Shown: positions 49,605 to 58,684 of the stretch, in pieces
Position numbering within the stretch: position 1 is the stretch's first letter
Layout: every line of letters begins with the position of its first letter
NCBI RefSeq assembly: GCF_943736985.1
Contig: NZ_CALSFS010000013.1
Span: 1 to 64,000, forward strand
Length of the DNA: 64,000 nt
Direction of reading: 5' to 3'
From: Clostridium sp. Marseille-Q2269
GTDB lineage: Bacteria > Bacillota > Clostridia > Clostridiales > Clostridiaceae
Made by a program: the position numbers and the translations under genes
The notes under the pieces: generated by a model
What the model saw: the letters and a program-made list of their open reading frames with translations, nothing else
What the model was told of the DNA's origin: nothing
The model's database searches: none

Positions 49605-51239
49605 ATGATATATATACAATTATTACAAAGTATGTCCTTAATTGGAATATCAGCTTATTTATATAGCCAAACTAATACTTTTAATAAATTTCTTAATAAT
49701 AAATCACATTACAAATATAAGATTTTGATGATAATTTTTTTTAGTGTCTTATCTATATTGGGAACTTATACTGGGGTTAATATAGAACCCTATGCACTAG
49801 CAAATGTAAGACCCATAGGATCTATAGTAGCAGGATATATAGGTGGACCATTAGTAGGTGTCATTGTAGGGACTATAGCAGGAACCCACAGGTATCTTTT
49901 AGGAGGATTTACAGCTTTTGCTTGTGCTATAGCTACCATAGTAGAAGGTCTTGTGGGTGGAATAGTTAATAAAATAAAAAGAGATAAACATATAGATGTT
50001 TTAACAGGTGTTACTGCAGCAATAATCGCAGAAGTATTACAGATGACCATAATTTTATTAATATCAAGACCATATGAAGACGCACTACAGTTAGAAAAAA
50101 TTATAGCTTTACCAATGATAATCACAAATTCCATAGGAGTAGGTATATTTATAAATATTATAAATAATACTGAAGAAAGGTATAAAAAAATTGCTGCTAT
50201 ACAATCTCAGAAAGCTTTAAATATAGCAAAAAAAACTTCAATTTATTTAAGAAGTGGTTTTAATCAAGAAATTTCAGATAAAGTATGTTCAATAATATAT
50301 GAAGCAATAAATTTAGAAAGCATATTTATTACAGAAAATAAAGGCATATTCTCTTATAATGGAGAAGAAATAGATAAGGAAAAACTAAGAGATAAAATAA
50401 ATGAATATTTTAATATTAAGGATTATAAGTTAATAAAATTTCAATATAATAATAAAGATAAGCTCTTCTATTGTATACCTATATATACAGAAAAAGATAA
50501 ATTTAAATTTATTATAGGAATAGAAATTAAATCTTATAAAAGTGTAGATAAATATTTCAGTGATTTTGCTAATGAATTAACGGCTCTTTTGGCTACTCAA
50601 ATAGAACTATATGAATTAGATCAATTAGCTCAAGAAGTCTCAAAGGCAGAATTAAAAATGTTAAGAAATCAAATACATCCTCACTTTCTATTTAATACAC
50701 TAAATACTATAGCATCCTTTTGTAGAACTGATTCCATAAAAGCTAGAGAGCTTATACTAAATCTTTCAAATTATTTTAGACAAACCTTAAAAAGACAAGA
50801 AGAAAAAATTATTTTAAAAGAAGAAATGGAATTTTTACAATCTTATTTGGCTATAGAAAAAGCTAGATTTGGTGATAGACTAATAGTAACTATTAATATA
50901 CCAGAAAAGCTTTTAGATTTTAAAGTGCCTGTCTTTATACTTCAACCAATAATAGAAAATTCTATGAAGCATGGAATATTAATAAAGCCACAGGGAGGAG
51001 AGGTAATAATTACTGCGGTAGATGAACAAGATAAAATTAAGTTTTCCATAAAAGACACAGGGGTAGGTATGGATAAAAATAGGCTTAATCATGTAATTAA
51101 AAACTGGCCAGGAATAGGTCTTTCAAATGTAAATAAAAGATTAAAATTACTTTATGGAGAAAGAAGTTATATACATATAGTAAGTAATCTAAATGAAGGA
51201 ACAGAAGTTATATTTCGTATACCTAAGGAGGCATTTTAG
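49605..51239 (+). CDS. LytS/BtsS-type sensor histidine kinase
   Basis: A 544-aa kinase: 5TM-LYT membrane domain (about 1-190, YAKANVRPIG-type motif here ALANVRPIGSIVAGYIGGPL), a GAF-like domain (about 205-340) and a His_kinase/HATPase_c module with HPHFLFNTLNTI (His360) and GIGLSNVNKRL. It likely senses extracellular pyruvate or a similar metabolite, as BtsS does; inferred from the adjacent cstA. The stop abuts the regulator start. Confidence 0.92.
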   Translation: MIYIQLLQSMSLIGISAYLYSQTNTFNKFLNNKSHYKYKILMIIFFSVLSILGTYTGVNIEPYALANVRPIGSIVAGYIGGPLVGVIVGTIAGTHRYLLGGFTAFACAIATIVEGLVGGIVNKIKRDKHIDVLTGVTAAIIAEVLQMTIILLISRPYEDALQLEKIIALPMIITNSIGVGIFINIINNTEERYKKIAAIQSQKALNIAKKTSIYLRSGFNQEISDKVCSIIYEAINLESIFITENKGIFSYNGEEIDKEKLRDKINEYFNIKDYKLIKFQYNNKDKLFYCIPIYTEKDKFKFIIGIEIKSYKSVDKYFSDFANELTALLATQIELYELDQLAQEVSKAELKMLRNQIHPHFLFNTLNTIASFCRTDSIKARELILNLSNYFRQTLKRQEEKIILKEEMEFLQSYLAIEKARFGDRLIVTINIPEKLLDFKVPVFILQPIIENSMKHGILIKPQGGEVIITAVDEQDKIKFSIKDTGVGMDKNRLNHVIKNWPGIGLSNVNKRLKLLYGERSYIHIVSNLNEGTEVIFRIPKEAF

Positions 51240-52004
51240 ATGAAAGAAATTAGAGCCATTATAATAGAAGACGAAAAGCCAGCTATAGAAGAACTTAAAT
51301 ATGTTTTATCTAAATATAATTTTTTAAATATAATAGATGTAGCTATAAACGGCAAAGATGGATATGAATTAGTAGAAAAATTACAGCCAGAAGTAGTGTT
51401 TATGGATATAAATATACCTGTAGAAAGTGGTATGACTTTATCAAAAAAAATAAAAAAATTTAATAAAGATATAAATATTATATTTATAACAGCCTATGAA
51501 CAATATGCATTGGAAGCTTTTGAAATAGATGCTTTAGACTATATATTAAAACCTTTTGATGATAAAAGAATAGATATAACTATAAAAAGATTGCAAGAAA
51601 AAATCAGAGAAAAATATAAAGAGAAAATTCCTGTTATGATAAGTGATATATTAAATAAGTTGGAAAAAGAAGAAAAAATATTTAAGAAAATACCTTGTGA
51701 ATGCAACGGCAAAATAGTGTTAATAGATACAAAAAATATATATTATTGCTATACTATGAATGATAAAACATATGTGAAAACAGATTCACAGGAGTATGCA
51801 ACTCACAATACATTAAAAGAAATAGAAGGGAAGACAGATTTGTTTAGAGTCCATAGAAGTTATATAGTAAATATGGATAATATAAAGGAACTATATTCTT
51901 GGTTTAATGGTACATATAAATTGGTTATGAGCGATAAAGAGCAATCAGAAATTCCTGTTAGTAGAAATAATGTTAAGAGAGTAAAAGAAATATTAGGAAT
52001 ATAA
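51240..52004 (+). CDS. LytTR-family response regulator
   Basis: A 254-aa protein. Receiver domain with phospho-acceptor Asp56 in VVFMDINIP and Lys in YILKPF; C-terminal LytTR DNA-binding domain (about 150-254, FRVHRSYIVNMDNIKELYSW). Expected to activate the divergent cstA. I did not find a convincing LytTR site in 49364-49604. Confidence 0.93.
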   Translation: MKEIRAIIIEDEKPAIEELKYVLSKYNFLNIIDVAINGKDGYELVEKLQPEVVFMDINIPVESGMTLSKKIKKFNKDINIIFITAYEQYALEAFEIDALDYILKPFDDKRIDITIKRLQEKIREKYKEKIPVMISDILNKLEKEEKIFKKIPCECNGKIVLIDTKNIYYCYTMNDKTYVKTDSQEYATHNTLKEIEGKTDLFRVHRSYIVNMDNIKELYSWFNGTYKLVMSDKEQSEIPVSRNNVKRVKEILGI

Positions 52005-52054
52005 AAGGATAAAATTATATTTTAAAAATGAGATTAGTTTAATATAAAAAATAA

Positions 52055-52155
52055 AAGGGGCTGTGGCGCTAAGAATAAACGCTACAATATATTGTGTTAA
52101 CTTTAAACTGTAAAACGATATATTGTGCTTAAATTCTTTAATGCGACAGCCCCTT
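52055..52155. repeat. MITE-like palindromic repeat, copy B
   Basis: AAGGGGCTGTGGCG and TGCGACAGCCCCTT are the terminal inverted repeats. Inside lie palindromes ACAATATATTGT and the near-copy ACGATATATTGT. It is the inverted counterpart of 38669-38766 and lies between the convergent regulator and ABC-F genes, where it probably serves as terminator. Confidence 0.75.
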
Positions 52156-52201
52156 ATTTTGAAAATTTAAAGGTAAGATTTATTTCAATTTGTTTTTTAT
52201 A

Positions 52202-54124
52202 TTATTCTGCTAATTGTTCCCATTTTGAATAAAGATCTTCAACTAATTTTTGTTTGTTTATAATATCTTTATTTATTTGTTCACTTTTAGTGGAATCTGA
52301 ATACACTTCTTCTATGCAAAGTTGTTGTTGAAGTGATATTATTTCTTCTTCCAGATTTGTTATTTCTTTTTCTAAATTTTTTATTTTAAGCTTTTCTTGC
52401 TTTAATTTTTTTTCTTCTTCTTTTTTTCTCTTTTTTTCATGATGTATTTGAGTTTTGGTTTTTGAATTTTCAGAGGTTATAGCTTCATAATTAAATCTGT
52501 TAGGGTTAATTTTTTTATGCATATAGTAATTATAATTTCCCAGATATTCTTTTATACCATCTATATTTAATTCGTAGATTTTTCCTATGGATTTATTTAA
52601 AAAATATCTATCATGAGATATAACTAAAACTGTACCATTGTAGATTAAAAGAGCATCTTCTAAGGCTTCACGAGACATTATGTCTAAATGATTAGTAGGC
52701 TCATCTAAAAGAAGAAAGTTAGATTTAGAAAGCATTAATTTTAATAAATTAACCTTACATTTTTCTCCACCACTAAGCTTTGATATTTCTTTAAAAACAT
52801 CATCACCGGTAAATAAGAATGCAGCTAAAGCATTTCTTACTTCTGTAGTAGTCATTTCAGGAAATTCATCCCATATTTCATCAAGTAAAGTATTATTTTC
52901 ATTTAAATCTGATTGCTCTTGATCGTAATAACCAATATATACATTTTTACCTACATATTTTGTACCACAGTTGCTTTTAATTTCATCCATTATTATTTTT
53001 AATAATGTGGTTTTACCTCTACCGTTATCCCCAATCAAAGCTATTTTTTCGCCTCTTTTTATATCCATTTCCACATTTTCAAATAAAGTTATATCCCCAT
53101 AAGATTTACTTAGATTTTCTACGTGAAGTATGTCATTCCCACTTTTTATTTGAGTTTCGAAACTTATTTTTACAGGTTTTGGTAAGTTATCCGGAGCATC
53201 TATTTTTTCAATTTTATCTAAAGATTTTTGTCTGCTTTCTGCTGCTTTTATACTTTTTTCTCTGTTAAAGGATCTATACTTTTCTATTATTTTTTCTTGC
53301 CTTTTGATTTCAGCTTGTTGAAGATTATATGCTTTTAACTTTACTTCGTACTCTTTTTTTCTAAGTTCTATAAATTTAGAATAATTGCCGTTATAGCAAT
53401 TAATATGACCATTTATAAGTTCAAAAGTTTGATTTGTAATTTCATCTAAAAAATATCTATCATGGGATATAATTAGTACTGTACCTTTATAAGCTTTTAA
53501 ATATTCTTCTAGCCAATTTATGGCTGTTAAATCCAAATGATTTGTGGGCTCATCTAGAAGCAATATATCTGGACTTTGGAGCAAAAGTTTACAAAGAGCC
53601 ACTCTAGTTTTTTGACCACCACTTAATATATTTATTTGTTTAGTAAAATCCTCTTCTTCAAAACTTAATCCTTTTAATACTCTGTGAATCTCACCTTTAT
53701 AGGTATAACCGCCTCTATTTATATATAAATCTGTATAAGTAGTATAATCCTTTATGATTTTATTATGGTATTCTTTATTATTCTCATCATAAGGTTCATT
53801 CATCAATTTTTCTAATTTATTTAATTTTTCTTCCATTTTTATAAGTTCATGAAAAACCTCTAATACTTCCTCATAAATAGTATTGTGAGAATCTAAAGAA
53901 AGATGCTGTGCTAGATATCCTAAAGATTTAGATTTATCTATAAATATATCACCATTATCTTGTTCTAAAGAAGACGTTAGAATTTTAAATAAAGTAGATT
54001 TACCAGCACCATTAGGACCTATTAATCCAACTTTATCTCCTTCATTTATATTAAATGTTAAATTATCTAAAATAGAATCAATACCATAAGTTTTTGAAAT
54101 ATTTTTGCAACTTAATACAACCAT
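52202..54124 (-). CDS. ABC-F family ATPase
   Basis: A 640-aa protein with two ABC domains (Walker A GPNGAGKST and GDNGRGKTT; signatures LSGGQKTRVAL and LSGGEKCKVNL; LLLDEPTNHLDL) joined by the basic linker (about 240-320), and a C-terminal coiled coil. No membrane segments. ABC-F proteins act on ribosomes in translation or antibiotic protection. The YdiF/Uup-like architecture suggests a housekeeping role. I chose ATG 54124 after AAGGATGG over the upstream TTG. Confidence 0.88.
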   Translation of the reverse strand: MVVLSCKNISKTYGIDSILDNLTFNINEGDKVGLIGPNGAGKSTLFKILTSSLEQDNGDIFIDKSKSLGYLAQHLSLDSHNTIYEEVLEVFHELIKMEEKLNKLEKLMNEPYDENNKEYHNKIIKDYTTYTDLYINRGGYTYKGEIHRVLKGLSFEEEDFTKQINILSGGQKTRVALCKLLLQSPDILLLDEPTNHLDLTAINWLEEYLKAYKGTVLIISHDRYFLDEITNQTFELINGHINCYNGNYSKFIELRKKEYEVKLKAYNLQQAEIKRQEKIIEKYRSFNREKSIKAAESRQKSLDKIEKIDAPDNLPKPVKISFETQIKSGNDILHVENLSKSYGDITLFENVEMDIKRGEKIALIGDNGRGKTTLLKIIMDEIKSNCGTKYVGKNVYIGYYDQEQSDLNENNTLLDEIWDEFPEMTTTEVRNALAAFLFTGDDVFKEISKLSGGEKCKVNLLKLMLSKSNFLLLDEPTNHLDIMSREALEDALLIYNGTVLVISHDRYFLNKSIGKIYELNIDGIKEYLGNYNYYMHKKINPNRFNYEAITSENSKTKTQIHHEKKRKKEEEKKLKQEKLKIKNLEKEITNLEEEIISLQQQLCIEEVYSDSTKSEQINKDIINKQKLVEDLYSKWEQLAE

Positions 54125-54306
54125 TAATTTCACCATCCTTAACAAATACTATTCTACTATGTATTACATTTTTTTTGTAGTGCTATATAGGACTATTTTA
54201 TTTTATTTTTTACTTTAGTATTCACTAATTTTAGTGTATAATATTTAATTATATGATACAATATAGGTAATAATATTAGTAAAAATATGATATTAAGAGG
54301 TGTAAT

Positions 54307-54939
54307 ATGGATAAGAAAAAAAATATTTCGATGGCAGTTATAAGAAGATTACCTAAATATCATAGATATTTGTATGAATTATTAAAAAATGATGTAGACA
54401 GAATATCTTCAAAAGAATTAAGTGAGAAAATAGGTTTTACTGCATCTCAAATACGCCAAGATCTAAACTGTTTTGGAGATTTTGGTCAACAAGGATATGG
54501 GTATAATGTTAGAGAATTACACCATCAAATAAGTAACATATTAGGACTAAATAATCCTTATAATAGTATAATTATTGGAGCAGGCAACATAGGTCAGGCA
54601 TTGGCTAATTATACTAGATTTGGAAAATTGGGAATTGATGTAAAAGTCATGTTTGATACAAATCCTAAATTAATAGGATTAAAGATAAGAGAAATAGAAA
54701 TATTAGACATTGATTACTTATCTGATTATCTAGAAAAAAACAAAGTAGATATAGGAGTAATATGTGTACCTAATGATAAGGCTCAAAAAGTAGCTGACGT
54801 TCTTATAAAAAATGATATAAAAGGTATATGGAATTTTGCACCTATAGATTTGTCAGTTCCAGAAGATGTAGTGGTAGAGAATGTTCATTTAAGTGATAGT
54901 CTTCTAACTTTAACTTGCTTAATAAATAAAACTGAATAA
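54307..54939 (+). CDS. rex: Redox-sensing transcriptional repressor Rex
   Basis: A 210-aa protein. Winged-helix N-terminus (RRLPKYHRYLYELLKNDVDR, TASQIRQDLNCFGDFGQQGY) and Rossmann domain (IIGAGNIGQALANY). Rex senses the NADH/NAD+ ratio and represses fermentation and electron-transfer genes. It lies upstream of nfnAB; a Rex-box-like palindrome lies between them. Confidence 0.96.
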   Translation: MDKKKNISMAVIRRLPKYHRYLYELLKNDVDRISSKELSEKIGFTASQIRQDLNCFGDFGQQGYGYNVRELHHQISNILGLNNPYNSIIIGAGNIGQALANYTRFGKLGIDVKVMFDTNPKLIGLKIREIEILDIDYLSDYLEKNKVDIGVICVPNDKAQKVADVLIKNDIKGIWNFAPIDLSVPEDVVVENVHLSDSLLTLTCLINKTE

Positions 54940-54971
54940 AATATTAGATTTTATTTATTTTAAGATTTGGT

Positions 54972-54989
54972 TTGTTATTCTATTAACAA
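54972..54989. promoter_or_regulatory. Rex box candidate
   Basis: TTGTTATTCTATTAACAA differs at one base from the clostridial Rex palindrome TTGTTAA-N4-TTAACAA. It sits in a longer 12-bp inverted repeat (54966-54995) with no T tract. Confidence 0.55.
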
Positions 54990-55017
54990 ACCAAATAAAA
55001 AATTGAAACCTTTTAAC

Positions 55018-55051
55018 GGTTCTCTTTACATAGGTAAAGAGGGCCTTTTTA
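55018..55051 (+). terminator. Terminator between rex and nfnA
   Basis: CTCTTTAC and GTAAAGAG around ATAG, then GGGCCTTTTT. Confidence 0.7.
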
Positions 55052-55167
55052 TATTTGAGAGTAGTTAAGTTTTAAAATTATTAATTTGATAAAAAATACA
55101 ATAATTATGTTATAATTATAATGAAAATAATAATATAAATACAGGGGAATAAGGGGGAGTAATTATT

Positions 55168-56058
55168 ATGTACAAAATATTAAAAAAGGAAACCATTGCG
55201 CCTAATATATTTCTGATGAAGATTAAAGCGGAAAGAGTAGCAAGGTCAGCACAACCAGGACAATTTGTTATAGTTAAGATGGATGAAAAAGGAGAAAGAA
55301 TACCTCTTACTATATGTGATTATGATAAAGAAGAGGGTAGTGTAACTATTGTTATTCAAGCTATAGGTTCTTCAACAAAAAGAATGGAAAACTTTAAAGA
55401 AGGAGATAGTTTTAGAGACTTTGTAGGACCACTAGGACAACCATCAGATTTTGTGTATGAAAATTTAGATGATGTAAAGAAAAAGAAAATGGTATTTATA
55501 GCAGGTGGACTTGGTGCAGCACCAGTATATCCACAGGTGAAATGGCTTAGTGATCATGGTATAAAAGCAGATGTAATTATAGGATGCAAATCAAAAGAAC
55601 ATCTAATACTAGAAGAAGAAATGAAAAAAGTGGCAGGAAATGTTTATGTAGCTACAGATGATGGTTCTTATGGATACAAAGGACTTGTAACTAATCTATT
55701 AAAAGAATTGATTGACAAGGAAGAAAAGGCTTATGATCATGTGGTGGCAATAGGGCCTATGATTATGATGAAGTTTGTAACTTTACTTACAAAGGAATAT
55801 AGCATAAAGACTATAGTAAGTTTAAATACATTGATGGTAGATGGTACAGGAATGTGTGGAGCTTGCAGAGTAACTGTAGGCGGAGAAACTAAGTTTGCCT
55901 GTGTAGATGGCCCAGAATTTGATGGACATTTAGTAGATTTTAATGAAGCTATGAGAAGACAACAAATGTATAAAACAGAAGAGGGAAAGAAGATATTAGA
56001 GGATCAAGAAAAAGCAGAAGGACATGTATGCCATGTAGGATTGGATGGTGATAAATAA
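55168..56058 (+). CDS. nfnA: NADH-dependent ferredoxin:NADP+ oxidoreductase, subunit A
   Basis: A 296-aa flavoprotein of the ferredoxin reductase type: FAD-binding RIPLTICDYD, NAD-binding FIAGGLGAAPVYPQ, and a [2Fe-2S] site in DGTGMCGACRVTVGGETKFAC. With NfnB it carries out electron bifurcation between NADPH, NAD+ and ferredoxin. It overlaps nfnB by one base. Confidence 0.92.
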   Translation: MYKILKKETIAPNIFLMKIKAERVARSAQPGQFVIVKMDEKGERIPLTICDYDKEEGSVTIVIQAIGSSTKRMENFKEGDSFRDFVGPLGQPSDFVYENLDDVKKKKMVFIAGGLGAAPVYPQVKWLSDHGIKADVIIGCKSKEHLILEEEMKKVAGNVYVATDDGSYGYKGLVTNLLKELIDKEEKAYDHVVAIGPMIMMKFVTLLTKEYSIKTIVSLNTLMVDGTGMCGACRVTVGGETKFACVDGPEFDGHLVDFNEAMRRQQMYKTEEGKKILEDQEKAEGHVCHVGLDGDK

Positions 56059-57446
56059 TGGGAAATAGAATGAAAAGGGTTTTAGTAAGGGAACAAGATC
56101 CTATGAAAAGGATCACAAATTTTGATGAAGTCTGTTTAGGATATACAGAAGAAGAAGCTGTAGAAGAAGCTAAAAGATGCCTTCATTGCAAGAAACCTAT
56201 GTGTGTAGGAAAGTGTCCTGTAAGTGTTAATATACCAGATTTTATAGAATATATTAAAAATAAGGAATTTGAAGAAGCAGCTAAATCAATTGCAAAAGAT
56301 AGTGCATTACCAGCAGTTTGTGGAAGAGTATGTCCTCAAGAGACTCAATGTGAAGGTAAGTGTGTTTTAGGAATAAAGGGAGAATCGGTAGCAGTAGGTA
56401 AATTAGAAAGGTTTATAGCAGATTGGTCAAGAAAGAATAATGTGGATTTAAGTAAAACAGAAGATAAGAAGAATAAAAAAGTAGCAGTAATAGGAAGTGG
56501 TCCTGCAGGGCTTACATGTGCAGGAGATTTGGCCAAAAAAGGATATGATGTTACTATATTTGAAGCTTTACATGAACCAGGGGGAGTATTAGTTTATGGT
56601 ATACCAGAATTTAGATTACCTAAAGACACAGTAGTAAAGCATGAAATAGATAATGTTAAAAAATTAGGAGTTAAGATAGAAACTAATGTAATAGTTGGAA
56701 AAACTGTAACTATCAATGAATTAATAGAAGAAGAAAATTTTGAAGCTATATTTATAGGCTCTGGAGCCGGATTGCCTAAATTTATGGGTATACCAGGTGA
56801 AAATTTCAATGCAGTATTTTCTGCTAATGAATTCTTAACAAGAACAAATCTTATGAAAGCCTTTAAAAGCGAATATGATACACCTATAAAGGTGGGAAAA
56901 AGAGTTGCTGTAGTTGGTGGTGGAAATGTAGCTATGGATGCTGCAAGAACTGCTAAAAGGCTTGGAGCTGAAGTACATATAGTGTATAGAAGATCAGAAT
57001 CTGAATTGCCAGCTAGAGTAGAAGAAGTTCATCATGCCAAAGAAGAAGGAATAGAGTTTAATTTACTAACTAATCCTGTAGAGATCTTAGGAGATGAAAA
57101 TGGTTGGGTGAAAGGCATGAAATGTATTAAAATGGAATTAGGTGAGCCTGATCAAACAGGTAGAAGAAGACCTATAGAAATATCAGGTTCAGAATTTACC
57201 ATAGAACTAGATAGTGTAATTATGTCTTTAGGAACATCTCCAAATCCTCTTATAGCTGCTACAACAGAAGGATTAGAAAATACAAAACGAGGATGTATAG
57301 TAGCCGAAGAAGAAACTGGAGCTACCACAAAGTCTGGAGTATTCGCTGGTGGAGATGCAGTAACTGGTGCTGCCACTGTTATATTAGCTATGGGAGCAGG
57401 GAAAAAAGCAGCCAAAGCTATAGATGAATATCTAAATAATAAATAA
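56058..57446 (+). CDS. nfnB: NADH-dependent ferredoxin:NADP+ oxidoreductase, subunit B
   Basis: A 462-aa protein resembling glutamate synthase small subunit: two N-terminal [4Fe-4S] sites (CLHCKKPMCVGKCPV and CGRVCPQETQCEGKC), FAD motif VIGSGPAGLTCAG and NADPH motif VVGGGNVAMDAARTA. Adjacent NfnA and the absence of a GltB large subunit favour NfnB over GltD. Confidence 0.92.
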   Translation: MGNRMKRVLVREQDPMKRITNFDEVCLGYTEEEAVEEAKRCLHCKKPMCVGKCPVSVNIPDFIEYIKNKEFEEAAKSIAKDSALPAVCGRVCPQETQCEGKCVLGIKGESVAVGKLERFIADWSRKNNVDLSKTEDKKNKKVAVIGSGPAGLTCAGDLAKKGYDVTIFEALHEPGGVLVYGIPEFRLPKDTVVKHEIDNVKKLGVKIETNVIVGKTVTINELIEEENFEAIFIGSGAGLPKFMGIPGENFNAVFSANEFLTRTNLMKAFKSEYDTPIKVGKRVAVVGGGNVAMDAARTAKRLGAEVHIVYRRSESELPARVEEVHHAKEEGIEFNLLTNPVEILGDENGWVKGMKCIKMELGEPDQTGRRRPIEISGSEFTIELDSVIMSLGTSPNPLIAATTEGLENTKRGCIVAEEETGATTKSGVFAGGDAVTGAATVILAMGAGKKAAKAIDEYLNNK

Positions 57447-57465
57447 TATTAAGTTACAATTAATA

Positions 57466-57493
57466 TTGACAAATATGTATAATTAGTTATATT
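57466..57493 (+). promoter_or_regulatory. Promoter before the glycosylase gene
   Basis: TTGACA, 16-bp spacer, TATATT. Confidence 0.5.
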
Positions 57494-57498
57494 GTATA

Positions 57499-57535
57499 AG
57501 CTGTACTCTAAATTTAGAGTACAGCTTATTTATTA
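57499..57535 (+). terminator. Hairpin after nfnB
   Basis: AAGCTGTACTCT and AGAGTACAGCTT are perfect arms followed by ATTTATTATT. It lies downstream of the promoter at 57466, so it could also act as a leader structure for the glycosylase gene. Confidence 0.65.
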
Positions 57536-57594
57536 TTAGATTTTGGTATATACTATTTAGAAGTATAAAAATTTATTTATAAGGAATGATTTAT

Positions 57595-58512
57595 ATGGAT
57601 TTTAATTATGTGGAAAATTGTAAAAACGGTATAGTTGTAAAAGACGTAAGAAATTTTGAATTAGACCATATTTTTGAATGTGGCCAATGCTTTAGATGGT
57701 ATAAAGAGGAGAATGGTTCTTATATAGGTGTGGTACATGGAAAAGTTATAGAAATAGAAAAAGTTAATAATGATGTGGTATTATATAATGCAACGGAAGA
57801 AGATTTTAAAAAAATTTGGGTAGAATATTTTGATTTATACAGAGATTATGGTGAAGTGAAAAATATATTAAGCAAAGATGACATATTAGCTGAATCTGTT
57901 AAATTTGGTCACGGTATAAGACTTTTAAAACAAGATCCTTTTGAAATAATAGTTTCATTTATAATTTCTGCTAATAATAGAATACCTATGATTAAAAAAG
58001 CTATAAGAAATATAAGTGAAAGGTGGGGGGGAGCCATAGAATATAAAGGTAAGGTATACTATAGTTTCCCTAAAGTGGAAGAACTTAAAAATGCTACAGA
58101 AGATGAATTGAGGTCATGTGGTGTTGGTTTTAGAGCTAAATATATAAAAGATACAGTAAATAAAATATATCAAAATTCTATACAAGAATGTAAAGAATAT
58201 AATAAAGAATACGATATGCTATGGATAAAAAATCAGGAAGATGATATATGTCATAAAATGTTACAAAACTATAGTGGTATAGGAGCTAAAGTTGCAGACT
58301 GTGTTATGTTGTTTTCTATGGGAAAATATTCTGCATTTCCAGTAGATGTTTGGGTTAAAAGGGCTATGCAATATTTTTATTTAGCTCCAGACGTATCTTT
58401 GAAAAAAATAAGAGATTTTGCACGAGAAAAATTTGGAAATTTGTCAGGATTTGCTCAGCAATATTTGTTTTATTATGCAAGAGAAAACAAAATTGATGTT
58501 AATCAGAAATAA
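57595..58512 (+). CDS. 8-oxoguanine DNA glycosylase/AP lyase (OGG1-type)
   Basis: A 305-aa protein; start ATG 57595, since AAGGA is too close to the ATG at 57586. OGG N-domain (about 1-105, FECGQCFRWYK) and HhH-GPD domain with SFIISANNRIPMIKK, the hairpin YSGIGAKVADCVML carrying catalytic Lys232, and Asp251 in PVDVWVKR. It removes 8-oxoguanine opposite C in base excision repair. Confidence 0.9.
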   Translation: MDFNYVENCKNGIVVKDVRNFELDHIFECGQCFRWYKEENGSYIGVVHGKVIEIEKVNNDVVLYNATEEDFKKIWVEYFDLYRDYGEVKNILSKDDILAESVKFGHGIRLLKQDPFEIIVSFIISANNRIPMIKKAIRNISERWGGAIEYKGKVYYSFPKVEELKNATEDELRSCGVGFRAKYIKDTVNKIYQNSIQECKEYNKEYDMLWIKNQEDDICHKMLQNYSGIGAKVADCVMLFSMGKYSAFPVDVWVKRAMQYFYLAPDVSLKKIRDFAREKFGNLSGFAQQYLFYYARENKIDVNQK

Positions 58513-58647
58513 TGTTAATAAAATCACATATAGAAATTAATATTTATCTTAAAATAACTCAAAAATTTTGTTATAATTTAAATGTTTATGTATTAAAATT
58601 TTTTTGTTTGGTTTACTAATGAAAAAATATATACAAATTATAAAATG

Positions 58648-58662
58648 ATGTTCAATGAACAT
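58648..58662. promoter_or_regulatory. Palindrome upstream of the hydrogenase
   Basis: ATGTTCA-A-TGAACAT, a perfect 7-bp inverted repeat, lies about 25 bp before the start codon and downstream of a candidate promoter ending TATAAT near 58571. Possible operator. Confidence 0.4.
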
Positions 58663-58684
58663 TTAAGAATATGGAGGATGTTTC

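Noticed and set aside
55001-55051. Riboswitch upstream of nfnA
   Set aside because: The hairpin plus T tract is a simple terminator, and a promoter-like TTGATA/TATAAT follows it; no known aptamer core is visible.
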